A stretch of DNA of 64,000 nt from Malaya genurostris (lineage: Eukaryota; Arthropoda; Insecta; Diptera; Culicidae): assembly GCF_030247185.1 (NCBI RefSeq), contig NC_080571.1:161544352-161608351 (forward strand). Reading direction: 5' to 3'. Each line of letters begins with the position of its first letter. Position 1 is the stretch's first letter. Shown piece by piece: positions 10,471 through 21,052 of this stretch. Both the position numbers and the translations under genes were made by a program. Below the pieces are notes generated by a model. That model saw only the letters and a program-made list of their open reading frames with translations, was not told the DNA's origin and ran no database searches.

Positions 10471-11673
10471 TTATTTTAAGGATATCATGCCTGTATTCAA
10501 ATGGTATATTCTTTGATTCAGATCGTTGCCCATAACCTTTGCCTTTTCGTTTAGAATTTTCATCGTTTGAGAAATTTCATGAAGTTTCTGTTCCTCATGA
10601 ATTCGCAATGATTTCAATTCTTCTTCCACATCGTCGCCCCCAAAAAGGAGATCTTTAAGGAATCCGAGTATTCCTCTGCTTCTTTTCTGATGCGCGATTG
10701 CTTGAATTTCAAGAATAGCGTTATCACATTGTCTTTCAATAGAAGCTTCTAGCTCCGAAAGTGTTTTGTCCTTAGTTTTATTTTGCGTAAATTCTAGTGC
10801 TTTCTTTAGATTCGCTTGAATATGATTTAACAGATCAATGTCTTCAATAGGATATATGTTGGATACAATATTTGTTCTCCATACTCCTCTTTTAACCATA
10901 CAAGTTCCCATGTGATCAAATATTAATCCGTCGTCTGGTACTGGCTTTATATTCAAAGTATTTATTGCGTTTGCCAGAGATAATATTGTCATAGTAGCTA
11001 GAATAATCTTTTGTATTGTGCCAAACTGCTTTATTTTAGGTGTTGACTTTTTATCATAGTCGATATTTTTTGCCATATCTAGATTTGATATGCTTCCTAC
11101 AAAATTTACCGTTGATGATCCTATTTTGCTACTATCTGTAGTTTTTTCGGGATCTTCGGATGAGGACGAATCCTCTTTTTTTCTTACGTCCAAAGCAGCT
11201 AACTTGACAGCAGGTCGATCATATTGTCTTTTGTTAGTTTTAACGGTTGCCGATCGAACTTGCCCGTCTTTGGCAATCATTGTTTTAATTATCCTTCCCT
11301 TAAGCCAAATTCCTTTTTTCTCTTCGTCGGCAAACACTACAATATCTTCTACTTCTAACGGTTTAGCTCTAGTTTGCCACTTACATCTTTTTCCCAACGT
11401 TGGGAGATATTCCTTGACCCATCGATCCCAATAATTTTTGCAGACCATTTGGGCTCTTACCCACTGTCTGCGAGTTACCTCTGCCTTTGATGCTTCATTA
11501 ATAGAGCAAACGGCTTCTCCTGCACAACCTATTAAACAGTGGTTAGGAGTGAGTACTTCATCGTCCTCGTATTCGAGTGGAATATGAGTTAGAGGTCGAC
11601 TGTTTATTATAAACTCAGCCTCCGTTAATGCTGCTCTAATAGTATGTTCTGGAATAGTGGGTTGAGCATTGTT
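10471..11673 (-). pseudogene. BEL integrase tail (DUF5641-like) continuous with env-like N-terminus
   Basis: One open stretch between the TAA at 11674-11676 and the TAA at 10471-10473. The first part (about 11673-11160) gives the end of the integrase core and the ~90-residue basic tail typical of BEL/Pao integrases (motifs RRQWVRAQ and WVKEYLPTL). After a Ser-rich linker comes a hydrophobic, signal-like stretch (IILATMTILSLANA, near 11010). Then there are a few N-linked sites, a basic cleavage-like motif KRSR followed by the Gly/Leu-rich GILGFLKDLLFGG (near 10680-10640), and a heptad-rich helix. Basic site, fusion-peptide-like segment and coiled coil in that order match F-type envelope proteins. 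Pol and env share a frame with no stop between them, as in roo-type single-ORF elements. Confidence 0.78.
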
Positions 11674-12665
11674 TTATAAGCTTTTAACTTCCTTTACCAT
11701 TCTTTCCCATGCACCACCGAAATGTGGTGAAACAGGAGGATTAAAATGCCATTTAATTCCATCATCTGATGTTCTTCTTAGCATTTTTCTAAATTCATTG
11801 TTAGCTCCAACGAAATTGGTTCCGTTGTCACTAAATAATTCTTGCACTCGTCCTCTTCGAAATTGTAAATTTCTCAGACAAATAATAAACGAGTCTGCAC
11901 TCATATCTTGAGCCAACTCTAAATATACGGCTCTAGTTACCATGCACGTAAATAGACATCCCCAGCGCTTCTCAGAGCGTCTACCAATCGTTACATTATA
12001 TGGACCAAAATAATCTGTTCCGGTAAATGTAAACGGTTTGCAATAAGGTGTTGTTCGGAAATCCGGCAAGGCAGCCATAATTGGTGGGAACGGTTTCGCA
12101 GACATGTTATTGCAATACTGACAGTTTCTCCTGACTGTTTTAATTGCAACTCTCATATTTGTTATCCAGAATCTTTGGCGGACTGCCGCGATAACTGTCT
12201 CCGTCTTTTTATGATGATATTTCTCATGGTAAAAACGAAGTATCAGCGTGCCTATATGGTGTTTATAGGATAAAATAATTGGTTTCCTTGCCGATTTCGG
12301 CAAACATGTCGCATTTTCTATTCGTCCTTTAGATACCATAATTCCATTATGAAGTCTTTCAAGATTTAGATTTCTGATTTCACTTTCTATATGGACATTT
12401 TCACCACGCTCGAGAGTATCCATTTCTTTAGGATATGATTCCCATTGCGCCTTTTGAATAAGGATGTTCTCAGCATAATCTAGATTATCCTTGTTTATAT
12501 ATTTGCTAAATGATTTTTTACCTATTTTCATTCTTAAATAGTCAATATATTTAAAAATGATCGCAACCGATCGCCTTAGTGTCTTCCAATTTGAGCACCA
12601 GTTGGTGTGAATTGATCTAAAGGCATTAATACTTTTATCCCGTATAACATGTAACGGTTTTAGTA
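11674..12665 (-). pseudogene. BEL pol, integrase segment
   Basis: Encodes the integrase of the retroelement. An N-terminal HHCC zinc module is visible (HEKYHHKK, then CQYC). The catalytic core follows, with its three acidic residues in GTDYFGP, FSDNGTNFVGA and GGAWERMVKEVK. Integrase inserts the cDNA into host DNA in the nucleus. The frame ends at a TAA (11674-11676) immediately after the catalytic Glu motif; the coding sequence simply continues beyond it, so this is a point nonsense mutation. Upstream, the frame is cut at 12665 by a 1.8-kb insertion. The apparent ATG at 12711 lies in that insertion and is not a real start. Confidence 0.9.
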
Positions 12666-14503
12666 GGGGGTCAAAGGTGCACGACATCCTGGAAGGAGCG
12701 ACAAATATCATATCTTACTGTTTGTATCGGCAGTTTGATTGACTTAGCTCTGGTCGTCACAAGCCCCGACCTCATGCCTACACGGTGTCAAATGATGACT
12801 GGTGACTCCTGTTTTTAGCAGAATGAGGAGGTGCGGAGTATTAGCAAGCGGTGGGACAGAGTGCAACTGTTGATAAGGAACTAACATCTTACTATAGATG
12901 TCTCGATTATCAACCCACTTTGTGACTGTTGCTAATATTCTTAACGTGGGAAGTGTGCAACATGTAAACTTTTATTAACAAAATTATAAATTTTATATTA
13001 TTAATAGTAACTATCCTATTGCCCTGAGCTTAGGATGATAAACTACAGGGCGCGTACCCTGCTTGGCGGATGAGGGTGGGAGTCAATTTACACTTCGTGT
13101 TGACCAAGTCGGATCATACCGAGATCGATCGTTCGCTTAAAACGGTAAAACGAATTTATTATATCATCTGTATTTATCACAGAGTTGACATGACTGATAC
13201 TGCTTGAAATTGACAATGGGCCATTGGGTTGTTTCAGGCATTACTGATGCAATTGGGATGCTTATTCACCCCGGCTCTGTGTTCTGTTCGAGTCGGATTG
13301 TTTCGATCGGGTGTGAAGTTTTGCGTTCTGTAGCTCGATCGAGTTCAGGTTTTTACATTCGTTTGACGGGGTCCGACTCGATCGGGATGCAGAATGGGGG
13401 TGATTAATATATCACATTCGTCCGGAACAGGTGAATTAAATTCAAAAAGTGGACTTATTATTATCAGAGATGCCAGAAAAAAATTTCAAATATCTTCAGA
13501 CAGCGTTGCAAAAGTCTGTATATCTGAAAACAAATCTGCTGTTAGCAAATATTGCAGAAATTTCTCTATGATGTATTACTAAACGAACTTGGAAAAAAGG
13601 TCGCGACAATTTCAAAAGTCTGTAAAATTTGCAGATTTACAGACATATCTGCGGTTCTGGCATCTCTGATCAGGAATAGGAGCGGATTGACATCTTATGA
13701 ACCGTTGGGGAAGTTTCAAACCTTCCGATCCGGTTCGATATCGGTACTGATGTTATACAGGTTGCATTGACGGCGAAACTGATCAGGGCAGGTGTGAAGA
13801 CATTTTAAGCAATCGTGCCATTGTGTACATACTGTGGCTTCCCTGGACAATCTGGTGTTGAATGCGCATCCTTACCTTGCATCATATGATCCAACAGACT
13901 TACTAACACCTGACTTTATTTTATCTTATTTCATTTCATGGTGGGGGCGCAATGAAACGAGAATGTTGAAATAAGGAACTGTCATCGAAGGCCTAAGAGC
14001 AAGGAAATTTTAGGAAGAAGAACCCTGGGGCGTCTCCAGAGAACGACGAAAAGGTGGTAACTGAGTGATAACTTGACCTTTGTTAAGCTGAGGTAAGGTG
14101 GGGAGAGAGGGGTAAGTGCACTATTGTTTTTAATGTCACTTTATTATTATTACCATTATTATTATTATTGTTATTATTGTAATTATTATTATTGTTCCGT
14201 ACGCTTTATTTTCAGCCACAAAGACAGTAGTTAGTAGTAGTTAGTAAACTTCTAAATGCTATATTTCCCTATTTATCTCCACTATCCCTAACCTAATGTA
14301 TCTGAAACCAGTGGGACTCAGAGCAGCGCCTGCTGGTGGAGGAAGCCGGTGTGCTATACGGTCTAGTGCATATCAACGGTCAGGCTTTAGTAGGCTCACA
14401 GCCAGCTTGAAGTGAACCTCACTCAAGCAGATGGGCGGACACGGTCTGCCAGGTTGTGGGCTGATAAATTACAATTACAATATAACATGTAACGGTTTTA
14501 GTA
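12643..14503 (+). mobile_element. 1.8-kb insertion in BEL pol with 23-bp target duplication
   Basis: The 23-bp sequence at 12643-12665 (TATAACATGTAACGGTTTTA plus GTA) is repeated exactly at 14481-14503, enclosing 1,815 bp. The right end runs out in AAATTACAATTACAA, a short repeat tail. Long target duplications plus a simple 3' tail fit target-primed insertion of a non-LTR retrotransposon in plus orientation. No reverse transcriptase frame is visible, so it would be a 5'-truncated or non-autonomous member. It has an (ATT)n tract near 14150-14195 and hosts MITE-D. Confidence 0.75.
13464..13669. mobile_element. MITE-D, 206-bp TIR element
   Basis: Perfect 15-bp terminal inverted repeats: TCAGAGATGCCAGAA at the left, TTCTGGCATCTCTGA at the right. 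The interior is rich in TCTGTA/TACAGA motifs. If the ends are trimmed by one base, the flanks show AT on both sides; otherwise no target duplication is visible. The terminal motif resembles GGCATCTCTGG at the end of the unknown segment near 3620. It is noncoding. Confidence 0.7.
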
Positions 14504-14517
14504 CTAAAGAAGTTTCC

Positions 14518-15212
14518 TTAAGGCCATCGTCCAAGTACCATGCGCGCGGGTGGTTTTAGGAAATTTTCGATGGAAATTTTGAAAAATTTGCCAAAACCAA
14601 AAACATACAGACTTTTGAAATACATTTAACTATCTACAGGGTGAAAATGGCTGGAAAATTCGGAGGATTTCCCGAGTCTTATCAAAAAAAGCTCTGAAAA
14701 ATGAGTGTTTTTGTGATCTTTCACAATTATCTGGAAAAATAAAGCGATGACATAAACTTTTTTTTTCAAATAAACTTTATTATGGATACACAGATTACAT
14801 TCAAACACATTTTTGGAAAACCTTTTCACGCTTTTCATAAAAAATCCACGAATTTAAAAAATTTCCACGAAATCGGTTATATGAAATTCGTTGATTTTCC
14901 ATGAAAAGCGTGAAAAGGTTTTCGAATGTGATCCTTGTTGCCAGCATGATGTTTTTTTTCGAAAAAAAATTTTATTCCATCGAATTATTTTTTCAAATAA
15001 TTGTGAAAAATTACAAAAAAAGCTCATTTTTTTCAGCTCTATTTTTGATAAGACTCGTAAAATCCTCCGAATTTTCTAGCCATTTTCACCCTGTAGATAG
15101 ATAAAAGTAATTCAAAGGTCTGTATGTTTTTGGTTTTGTCAAATTTTTCGAAATTTCCATCGAAAATTTCCTAAAACCACCCGCGCGCATGGTACTTGGA
15201 CGATGGCCTTAA
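14518..15212. mobile_element. MITE-C, 687-bp TTAA foldback element in pol
   Basis: Bounded by TTAA on both sides (14518-14521 and 15209-15212). The ends are perfect inverted repeats of roughly 59 bp, starting AGGCCATCGTCCAAGTACCA, and the inverted relationship continues imperfectly to the centre near 14860, so the whole element can fold back. The TTAA duplication is the hallmark of piggyBac-type integration. No transposase is encoded. It interrupts pol between RNase H and integrase, and the last 20 or so residues of the interrupted frame are MITE-derived. Confidence 0.88.
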
Positions 15213-18045
15213 ACTCCTTTTCTTTAGGCCAGTTTTCCTCTGGTTCGTATAAAAAGTTTGCTCCTTTGAACCAAATAGATTCACGGTTTATAGTTTTTGT
15301 GGCTTCATCTGCTGGGTTATCCTTACTATTAACCCATTTCCATTGGTTAATAAAAGACTTTTCTAGGATTTCCCCAATTCTAAGTGCAACAAATTGTTTA
15401 TATTTACGATGTTCTGATCGGATCCATGCTAAAACTGTTTTTGAGTCAGACCAGAAAACTGTTCCCTTTATTGGAAGTCGTAACTCGTTTTCAACGGTTT
15501 TTGCTAATCGTGTTCCAAGTACCGCAGCTTGTAATTCGAGTCGGGGTATGGATAGCATTTTTGTAGGAGCAACTCTTGCCTTTGCTGCTACTATGTTTAT
15601 GTAAACAGTTCCTTCGCATATACTTCTCAAGTATATAGCTGTTGCGAATGCATTTTCGGAGGCATCCACAAATACGTGTAGCTCCTGCTCAGTGGGATTC
15701 GGCAACTGACAGTAAGAACGCGGTATTCTTAATGATTTTACCTTTTCGAGTCTTGTTAACCAATTTTGCCAGTTTTCCTTGATTTTAACTGGAACTGGTT
15801 CGTCCCATCCTATTCCGGTTTTCCAAAGTTCTTGTATTAAAACTCGTAATTGGACGGTAATGTTTGACAGTAGACCTAAGGGGTCATAAACGCTCATACT
15901 TTGCGAAAGTAATTGACGTTTAGTAAATTCTTGTTCTTTAGGAATTTTGACCTTGTATCTAAGATAGTCGGTATCGGTTTCCCGAAATACTCCTAACACT
16001 TTCTCATATGATTCTTCATCATTTCCGAGCAACTTTGTTTTATCGTCTGATCTATTTTCTTTCGGAATATTTTCCAGCAGCCTTTTCGAATTTGAAATAA
16101 AGCTGCGTATATTGAAATGCCCATGTCTATGGATTTCAATGACCTCATTTATCACCTTTGATGCTGCTTTAACACTCTCGAAGCTATCGAGATAGTCATC
16201 CACATAGTGATTCTTTTCTATTGCTCTAACAGCATCTGGTTTTGTCTCTTGAAAAATTCGTGCGTTTGTATTATTTACAAATTGCGCACATGCTGGTGAG
16301 CAAGTAGCCCCAAATGTCATTACTTGCATAACGTATATATGGGGATCAGCTTTAAAGTCTGTTCTAAATAAAAACCTTTGAGCGTTTTGATCCTCTTTTC
16401 GTATTCTTACTTGGTGAAACATTTCTTGTATATCACCGGTTATAGCAAAAATACCTTCTCTAAACCTTATTAGTATTCCTAACAAGGAAGCAGTTGCATC
16501 AGGCCCGGACAATAATTTTGTGTTCAATGATTCTCCGTTTACCTTCGCAGCCGCGTCAAACACCAATCTAGGTTTTATTGGTAATTTATTTTGATTCACT
16601 ACTGTAAAGTGAGGCAGATAAAAAAATTTTGGATTATACTCGCCTGCCTCTGACAGCGTAAGCTTTCGCGCATAACCTTTTTGTACATATTCTTCTATTT
16701 TGTTTATGTACCAATTTTTTAACTCAGAATTCTTGAGCATCTTTTTCTCTTGATACTGTAACCTTTTTAGGGCAGTATTAAAACTGTTTGGGAATTGGAC
16801 ATTGTCATCCTTCCAAAGTAAACCAATTTCATAGCTTCCTTCTTTATATTTTATTGTGTCATTCATGATGGAGCTAGCTCTACTAGTTTCCTTTGACACT
16901 AATGTCTTCTTCGGCACCATCACTCCGAATGCTTCTGTGCTAAAGTATTCTTCCATCTTTCTGTTAATAGATTCTACTGTGATAATTTCTTTATTCATCA
17001 TAGCATGATTGTTACGATTTGGTTTACCCAGTACCCGTCCTGATAAAATCCAACCAAGCTTGCTCTTTTGTGCAACTGGCTCATTGAATTTACCGGTTTT
17101 AATTTCATCTGAAACTATTAGGTATGAATGTGGCAAACCTAATAGTAACGTCGGAGTAGCATTATTGTAAGCCTGCAAATCAATATCACTGATGTAAAGA
17201 TATCTTTGTTTTAGTTCCTGAACCTTGAGCGACTGTGAAGGAAGACTTAATTCCGATACACTCCTGATATGTTTGAGGATGTATGGTTTCTTATCTTTCC
17301 CTGATATTTTCACAGATATTTCTACACTTTCCATTTCTTGTTGTAATTCCCCATTTGTCCACAAAAGGGTTAATGGGTTATTTCTCCCTTTAATTTTTAA
17401 TTTTGTCCTTATATCGTCCCGAATTAGGCTTACCGATGATCCAGGATCAATAAAGGCAAAAGTGTGAACCTTATTATTCTTGTTTTCTAAAGTAACTGAA
17501 ATAATTTGGTATAAAATTGAATCTTTTTCCTTCGTATGAAGATTAACTCGGTCCATATTCATGGCGTCATTATTCAAATTCTTGTGTAGTAATGAATGAT
17601 GTCTTTTTTGACATTCATTCGTGCCACATTTTTTGAACAATTTACATTCACTTGCTTTATGATTGTTATACGTACAACAAGCGTAACATAATCCGTGTTT
17701 GTTCACCAAGGTGTATCTCTGATGAATGTCCATCCCCTTAAATTTGGAACAATCAACTGTTCTATGTTTGTCTTTACATACAAAACATAGATCTTTTAAC
17801 CCGAGAATCTTGCTATTATTTGTTTTCTTTTCATGAACGAGTATTCGTTCATTACGTATTGGCTTCTCACTTTTTTCAGAGAGTAGCGTTGTCGCCAATC
17901 TTTCATGGGGTTTCAACCAATCGTTTAAATCTTTTAGATTAGGGATGAAAACATTATCATCACTTAAATCTTTTATATCAGCAATGTATTTCAACCATTG
18001 TTGATGTAGATTACTTGGCAACTTGGCCACTAAATCACGAATCAA
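15209..18045 (-). pseudogene. BEL gag end and pol: zinc knuckles, protease, RT, RNase H
   Basis: About 940 codons open in one frame. In order: the end of gag with zinc-binding repeats (CFVCKDKHRTVDC, then CYACCTYNNHKASEC and HHSLLH); an aspartic protease motif (AFIDPGSSVSLI, with Pro where Thr is usual in DTGSS); reverse transcriptase with GDIQEMFHQV and the catalytic YVDD; RNase H with VDASENAF, the Glu of LELQAA, WSDSKT and NPADEAT. This is the replication core that copies RNA into cDNA. The first in-frame residues follow a non-ATG codon. In sense, the reading frame arrives from gag one base out of register at about 18035-18045, and BEL elements normally use one continuous ORF, so I read this as an indel. 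It ends by running into MITE-C. Confidence 0.93.
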
Positions 18046-18760
18046 TCTTGGATCGTTCTTCGTGTTTTATTACAATCATATTATTAACCAATCGGTCAAT
18101 AGACGTTATAAAGTCTATGACAGTTTGAGGTAATTCAAACTTCGGATTCCTTTGAGTAAGGACATCACTTAGTAGATCGGAATAGATAATTTCTGGACTT
18201 CCGAATAGCAGATTTAATTTTTTCATTATCAGCTCTGCATTTCCTTTATCAATGAGCAAGGTACTCACTAATTTTAAGGCGTCTCCTTTCAAATATTTTT
18301 GGAGACGATTCAAATTTTCTAATTGAGAGAAACCACCTTCTTTTGTGGTTTCTTCGAATGTGGCTTTAAAACGAGGCCATACCTTGTATGAGCCATCGAA
18401 ATACGGCAGCTCCATCAAGGATTGCCTTTTGAGAATACTCAAGACATTATTCTCTTGTGGTTCAATTTTCATTTCTTTAATTGAATATACCAAATTTTTC
18501 ATTGAATCCCTTTGGATTCTCAACATTTCTTCAAACCCTGAATGGGGAGAAGAGTCTCTTTTTTTTAAGCTAAGAATTTCTGATTCGATGGTTTTGCATT
18601 TAATACATCGTTCAGATTTTCCCGGTCTTCTAAGTAGTTTAGCACATGACAAATGAAACCAACGGTCACATTCGTCACATGCCACTAAATCTTCTTTATT
18701 GTCGGGTTCATTGCACAATCTGCAATGCCCGTTCTTATTGACTACAAATGGATGCGTCAT
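18035..18760 (-). pseudogene. BEL gag N-terminal part with PHD-type zinc finger
   Basis: A 241-residue frame starting at a true ATG (18760-18758). Residues ~16-60 form a C4HC3 PHD-like finger (CRLCNEPDNKEDLVACDEC, WFHLSC, CIKC). A short coiled segment follows. Then comes the DUF1759-type gag core of BEL/Pao elements (LPYFDGSYKVWPRFKATFEE, a run of leucine-rich helix, LLSDVLTQRNPKF). Gag would package the RNA; what the PHD finger binds is unknown, chromatin being an inference from host PHD proteins. The frame closes at TGA (18035-18037), a base out of register with pol. Confidence 0.88.
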
Positions 18761-18937
18761 TTTAGTAGAGCAGTTACCTTACGAAGGTTAATCTCTACTT
18801 TTTCAATATTATTACAAAAAGGAAAAACTGATATATTTTTTTTCTAGCTTTCGAATTGAGATTCGAACGAAACCTGGCTTCCCAGCTTAGATACTTTAAT
18901 GTAAACACATACCTCTATTTAATTTATCACCCGCCGT

Positions 18938-19245
18938 TTTTGTCGGTCGAATATCTCCAGCCGTTTGCCGGTTGAATTCTCCAGCCGTATCTCGGTTGAA
19001 TATCCTTCACCAGCCGTTTGCCGGTTGAATTTTTTTCACTATCCGCTGCCGATCCTATTTTTCGCAGGCCGTTTGCTGGTTGAATTCACCAGCCGTTTGC
19101 CGGTTGAATATCCTTTACCAGCTGTTTGCTGGTTGAATTTTCTTCACTATCCGCTGCCGACCCTATTTTTCGCCAGCCGTTTGCTGGTTGAATTCACCAG
19201 CCGTTTGCCGGTTGAATATCTTTCACCAGCTGTTTGCTGGTTGAA
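18938..19245 (-). repeat. Minisatellite in BEL leader (CCAGCCGTTTGCCGGTTGAAT)
   Basis: About ten tandem variants of a ~21-29-bp motif, partly self-complementary (CCAGC...GCTGG), arranged in a longer ~110-bp period marked by TTCACTATCCGCTGCCGA at about 19040 and 19147. It lies in the untranslated leader between the primer site and gag. The short inverted halves could fold into serial hairpins in the RNA, possibly of use for packaging or translation; this is speculation. Confidence 0.8.
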
Positions 19246-19250
19246 TTTCA

Positions 19251-19559
19251 CTCTTGCAACTACGAACTTTCGCGTAAAGAGCACATCAAACACTTGTCAC
19301 CGCATTGGAAGTATACTTTCCAGGATTGCCGAATCACGTCGGAATTTTCACTCTTGCAACTACGAACTTTCGCCTAAAGAGCACATCAAACACTTGTCAC
19401 CGCATTGGAAGTATACTTTCTAGGATTGCCGAATCACGTCGGAATTTTCACTCTTGCAACTACGAACTTTCGCGTAAAGAGCACATGAAAACATTCGTCA
19501 CCGCATTGAAAGTAAATTTATATACTTTCCTGGATTGCCGAATCACGTCGGGGTCACCA
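19251..19559 (-). repeat. 100-bp leader repeats carrying primer-site fragments
   Basis: Three copies start at 19251, 19351 and 19451 (CTCTTGCAACTACGAACTTT), period exactly 100 for the first two. Each ends in GAATCACGTCGG, the inner 12 bases of the primer-binding site (19331-19342, 19431-19442 and 19540-19551). Only the last copy continues into the full site next to the LTR. The leader therefore grew by duplication of DNA that included part of the primer site. Confidence 0.85.
19540..19559 (-). promoter_or_regulatory. Primer-binding site, tRNA-Trp type
   Basis: In sense it reads TGGTGACCCCGACGTGATTC and directly abuts the 5' LTR. The plus strand ends GGGGTCACCA, i.e. a tRNA 3' end with CCA. 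The GAATCACGTCGGGGTC stem matches my recollection of the T-arm and acceptor of animal tRNA-Trp. Confidence 0.8.
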
Positions 19560-20074
19560 TTTAAATTTTCCAACTGAAAATTTCTTCCTACACGAAGTAG
19601 GGATTTATTTTTTAATTTTTGTGGAAAACGAGCTCCTTCCAAACGAAGGGATTTTTTTCTTCTCGTCAAAAAGAAACACGAGTTGTTTCCTAACTAAAAA
19701 CAGACTACTTTATTATTTCCATCTTACATCTATATGTACACTTTTCTTATTCTATTGCTACACTTCAAACCTCAAAAGGGACAGACAAATATGCTAATTT
19801 TACCTGCTGACTTACCTTTATCTTTGCGCGTCTCAATAGACCAATTGATATGGGTTTTCCCATTCAAAGGAGATGCAAAAGAAATAATATATTTATTTCC
19901 TATCTATACTGTGCGCCGATTTTGTCTAGACGCTACATCCTAACAAAACATTATACAAATTTTATAACTCAGCCTATTATTCTAGGATCGGCCTGATTTT
20001 ACGATTCTACTTACGGCCGTCTCGTCAGAAGAAATCTTCCATAAATATTAAAATTAATTCGAGCGTCCGCGACA
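19560..20074 (-). repeat. BEL 5' LTR
   Basis: 515 bp, direct repeat of 8812-9344. It starts TGTCGCGGAC in sense at 20074 and ends against the primer-binding site at 19559. Relative to the 3' LTR it has a shorter T-rich stretch near 19610 and several substitutions. Confidence 0.92.
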
Positions 20075-20079
20075 TACAG

Positions 20080-20250
20080 GGCAATCTTTTTAATTATTTT
20101 CACTGTGGAAAATAATTTTTAACAGGCACTCTTTTGTCATTTTTTCAATTTTTAACTTGCAGTCGCTAAACAAAACAAGTACACGGGAACTGTCAAAGAT
20201 GAACTTGATTCATCGTTAGTTCATTTGTGTCGTCATCGTGCAAAACCTAA
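20080..20250. repeat. MITE-B, 3' half (displaced by the BEL insertion)
   Basis: Continues the MITE-B half that stops at 8811, and ends at GTGCAAAACCTAA. Joining the two halves through one TACAG gives the arrangement seen in the uninterrupted copy at 23141-23503. Confidence 0.88.
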
Positions 20251-20578
20251 TTCTTTGTTGTTCCAGTTTTCATGACATTATTATTAATGTCCGTCGTTTT
20301 AAGTGGCAATTTAATCACTTTTAATCACTCATTACTCCGTAATGTAATTTTTAACAGGCACTCTTTTGTCATTTTTTCAATTTTTAACTTGCAGTCGCAA
20401 AACAAAACAAGTACACGGGAACTGTCAAAGATGAACTTGATTCATCGTTAGTTCATTTGTGTCGTCATCGTGCAAAACCTAATTTTTTGTTGTTTCAGTT
20501 TTCATGACATTATTATTAATGTCCGTCGTTTTAAGTGGCAATTTCATCACTTTTAATCACTCATTACTCCGTAATGTC
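20113..20578. repeat. 232-bp tandem duplication of MITE-B end plus flank
   Basis: The segment from TAATTTTTAACAGGCACTC (20113) through CATTACTCCGTAATG is repeated from 20345. Each copy carries the MITE-B 3' end and about 95 bp of flank. The copies differ by only a few bases. Confidence 0.85.
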
Positions 20579-21052
20579 GAAATTGCAAATCGGATCAAAT
20601 TTGAATCTAAAAGTGTAACAATCAACTAAACATTCCATGATATGTCGAAGTAATTTCCACATTAGAGTTTATGGTAATTTAAGGTACTTCCAGAGCCAGC
20701 ATTACTCAAACCTATTTGTATGGCCATATGACGAATGATTTGCAATATTTTTAGTCCAACCTCAAAACTTTTTGGGATTGTCATCGAATTAGCTTAGAAT
20801 TTTAAAAATTCTTCATCCTACAATTCCATAATCGAAAGTCAAAATTGGATAAAATTGGATTTATTTTAATTGAACTTTTGTTCCTGAAATTTAATTTGGC
20901 TTTTTTTTGAGAAAACATCAATCCCCGAAAAAAATTGAGTGAAATTAATTGATACACACCCGCATTTGCTGATTTAGACGAACTGAATCGAATGGTATGA
21001 GGTTGTTATGTTTTTCCAGTATTTAAAGTTGTAAGTAGTTTAAATTAATATA
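20579..21052. other. Anonymous DNA, no gene seen
   Basis: A/T-rich, homologous to 23592-24077 and, more distantly, to the array segments following TGTAATGTCGAAAATGC at about 47740, 52493 and 57078. Probably the body of a degenerate mobile element. Confidence 0.45.

Larger units (their letters stand above)
8812..20074 (-). mobile_element. BEL/Pao (roo-like) LTR retroelement with env-like region, defective
   Basis: An 11.3-kb minus-strand retroelement flanked by a 5-bp duplication TACAG (8807-8811 and 20075-20079). Removing two later insertions leaves about 8.7 kb. Order in the sense direction: 5' LTR (20074-19560), primer site, repeat-rich leader, gag, pol (protease, RT, RNase H, integrase), env-like region, 3' LTR (9344-8812). 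BEL/Pao identity rests on the DUF1759-type gag, the CX2C/HH zinc knuckles, the YVDD polymerase motif and the integrase followed by a DUF5641-type tail. It is inactivated by one frameshift, two in-frame stops and two insertions. The LTRs differ by an ~18-bp indel and roughly ten substitutions, so it is not a fresh copy. Confidence 0.93.

Noticed and set aside
12665..12711. ATG at 12711 as the start of an integrase protein
   Set aside because: The first residues come from the inserted 1.8-kb element, not from pol; homology starts at 12665.
18035..18045. Programmed ribosomal frameshift between gag and pol
   Set aside because: BEL/Pao elements normally use one ORF, and no slippery heptamer is seen next to the shift; an indel mutation is simpler.
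19251..19550. CRISPR-like array
   Set aside because: The repeats are contiguous, without unique spacers, in a eukaryotic retroelement leader.
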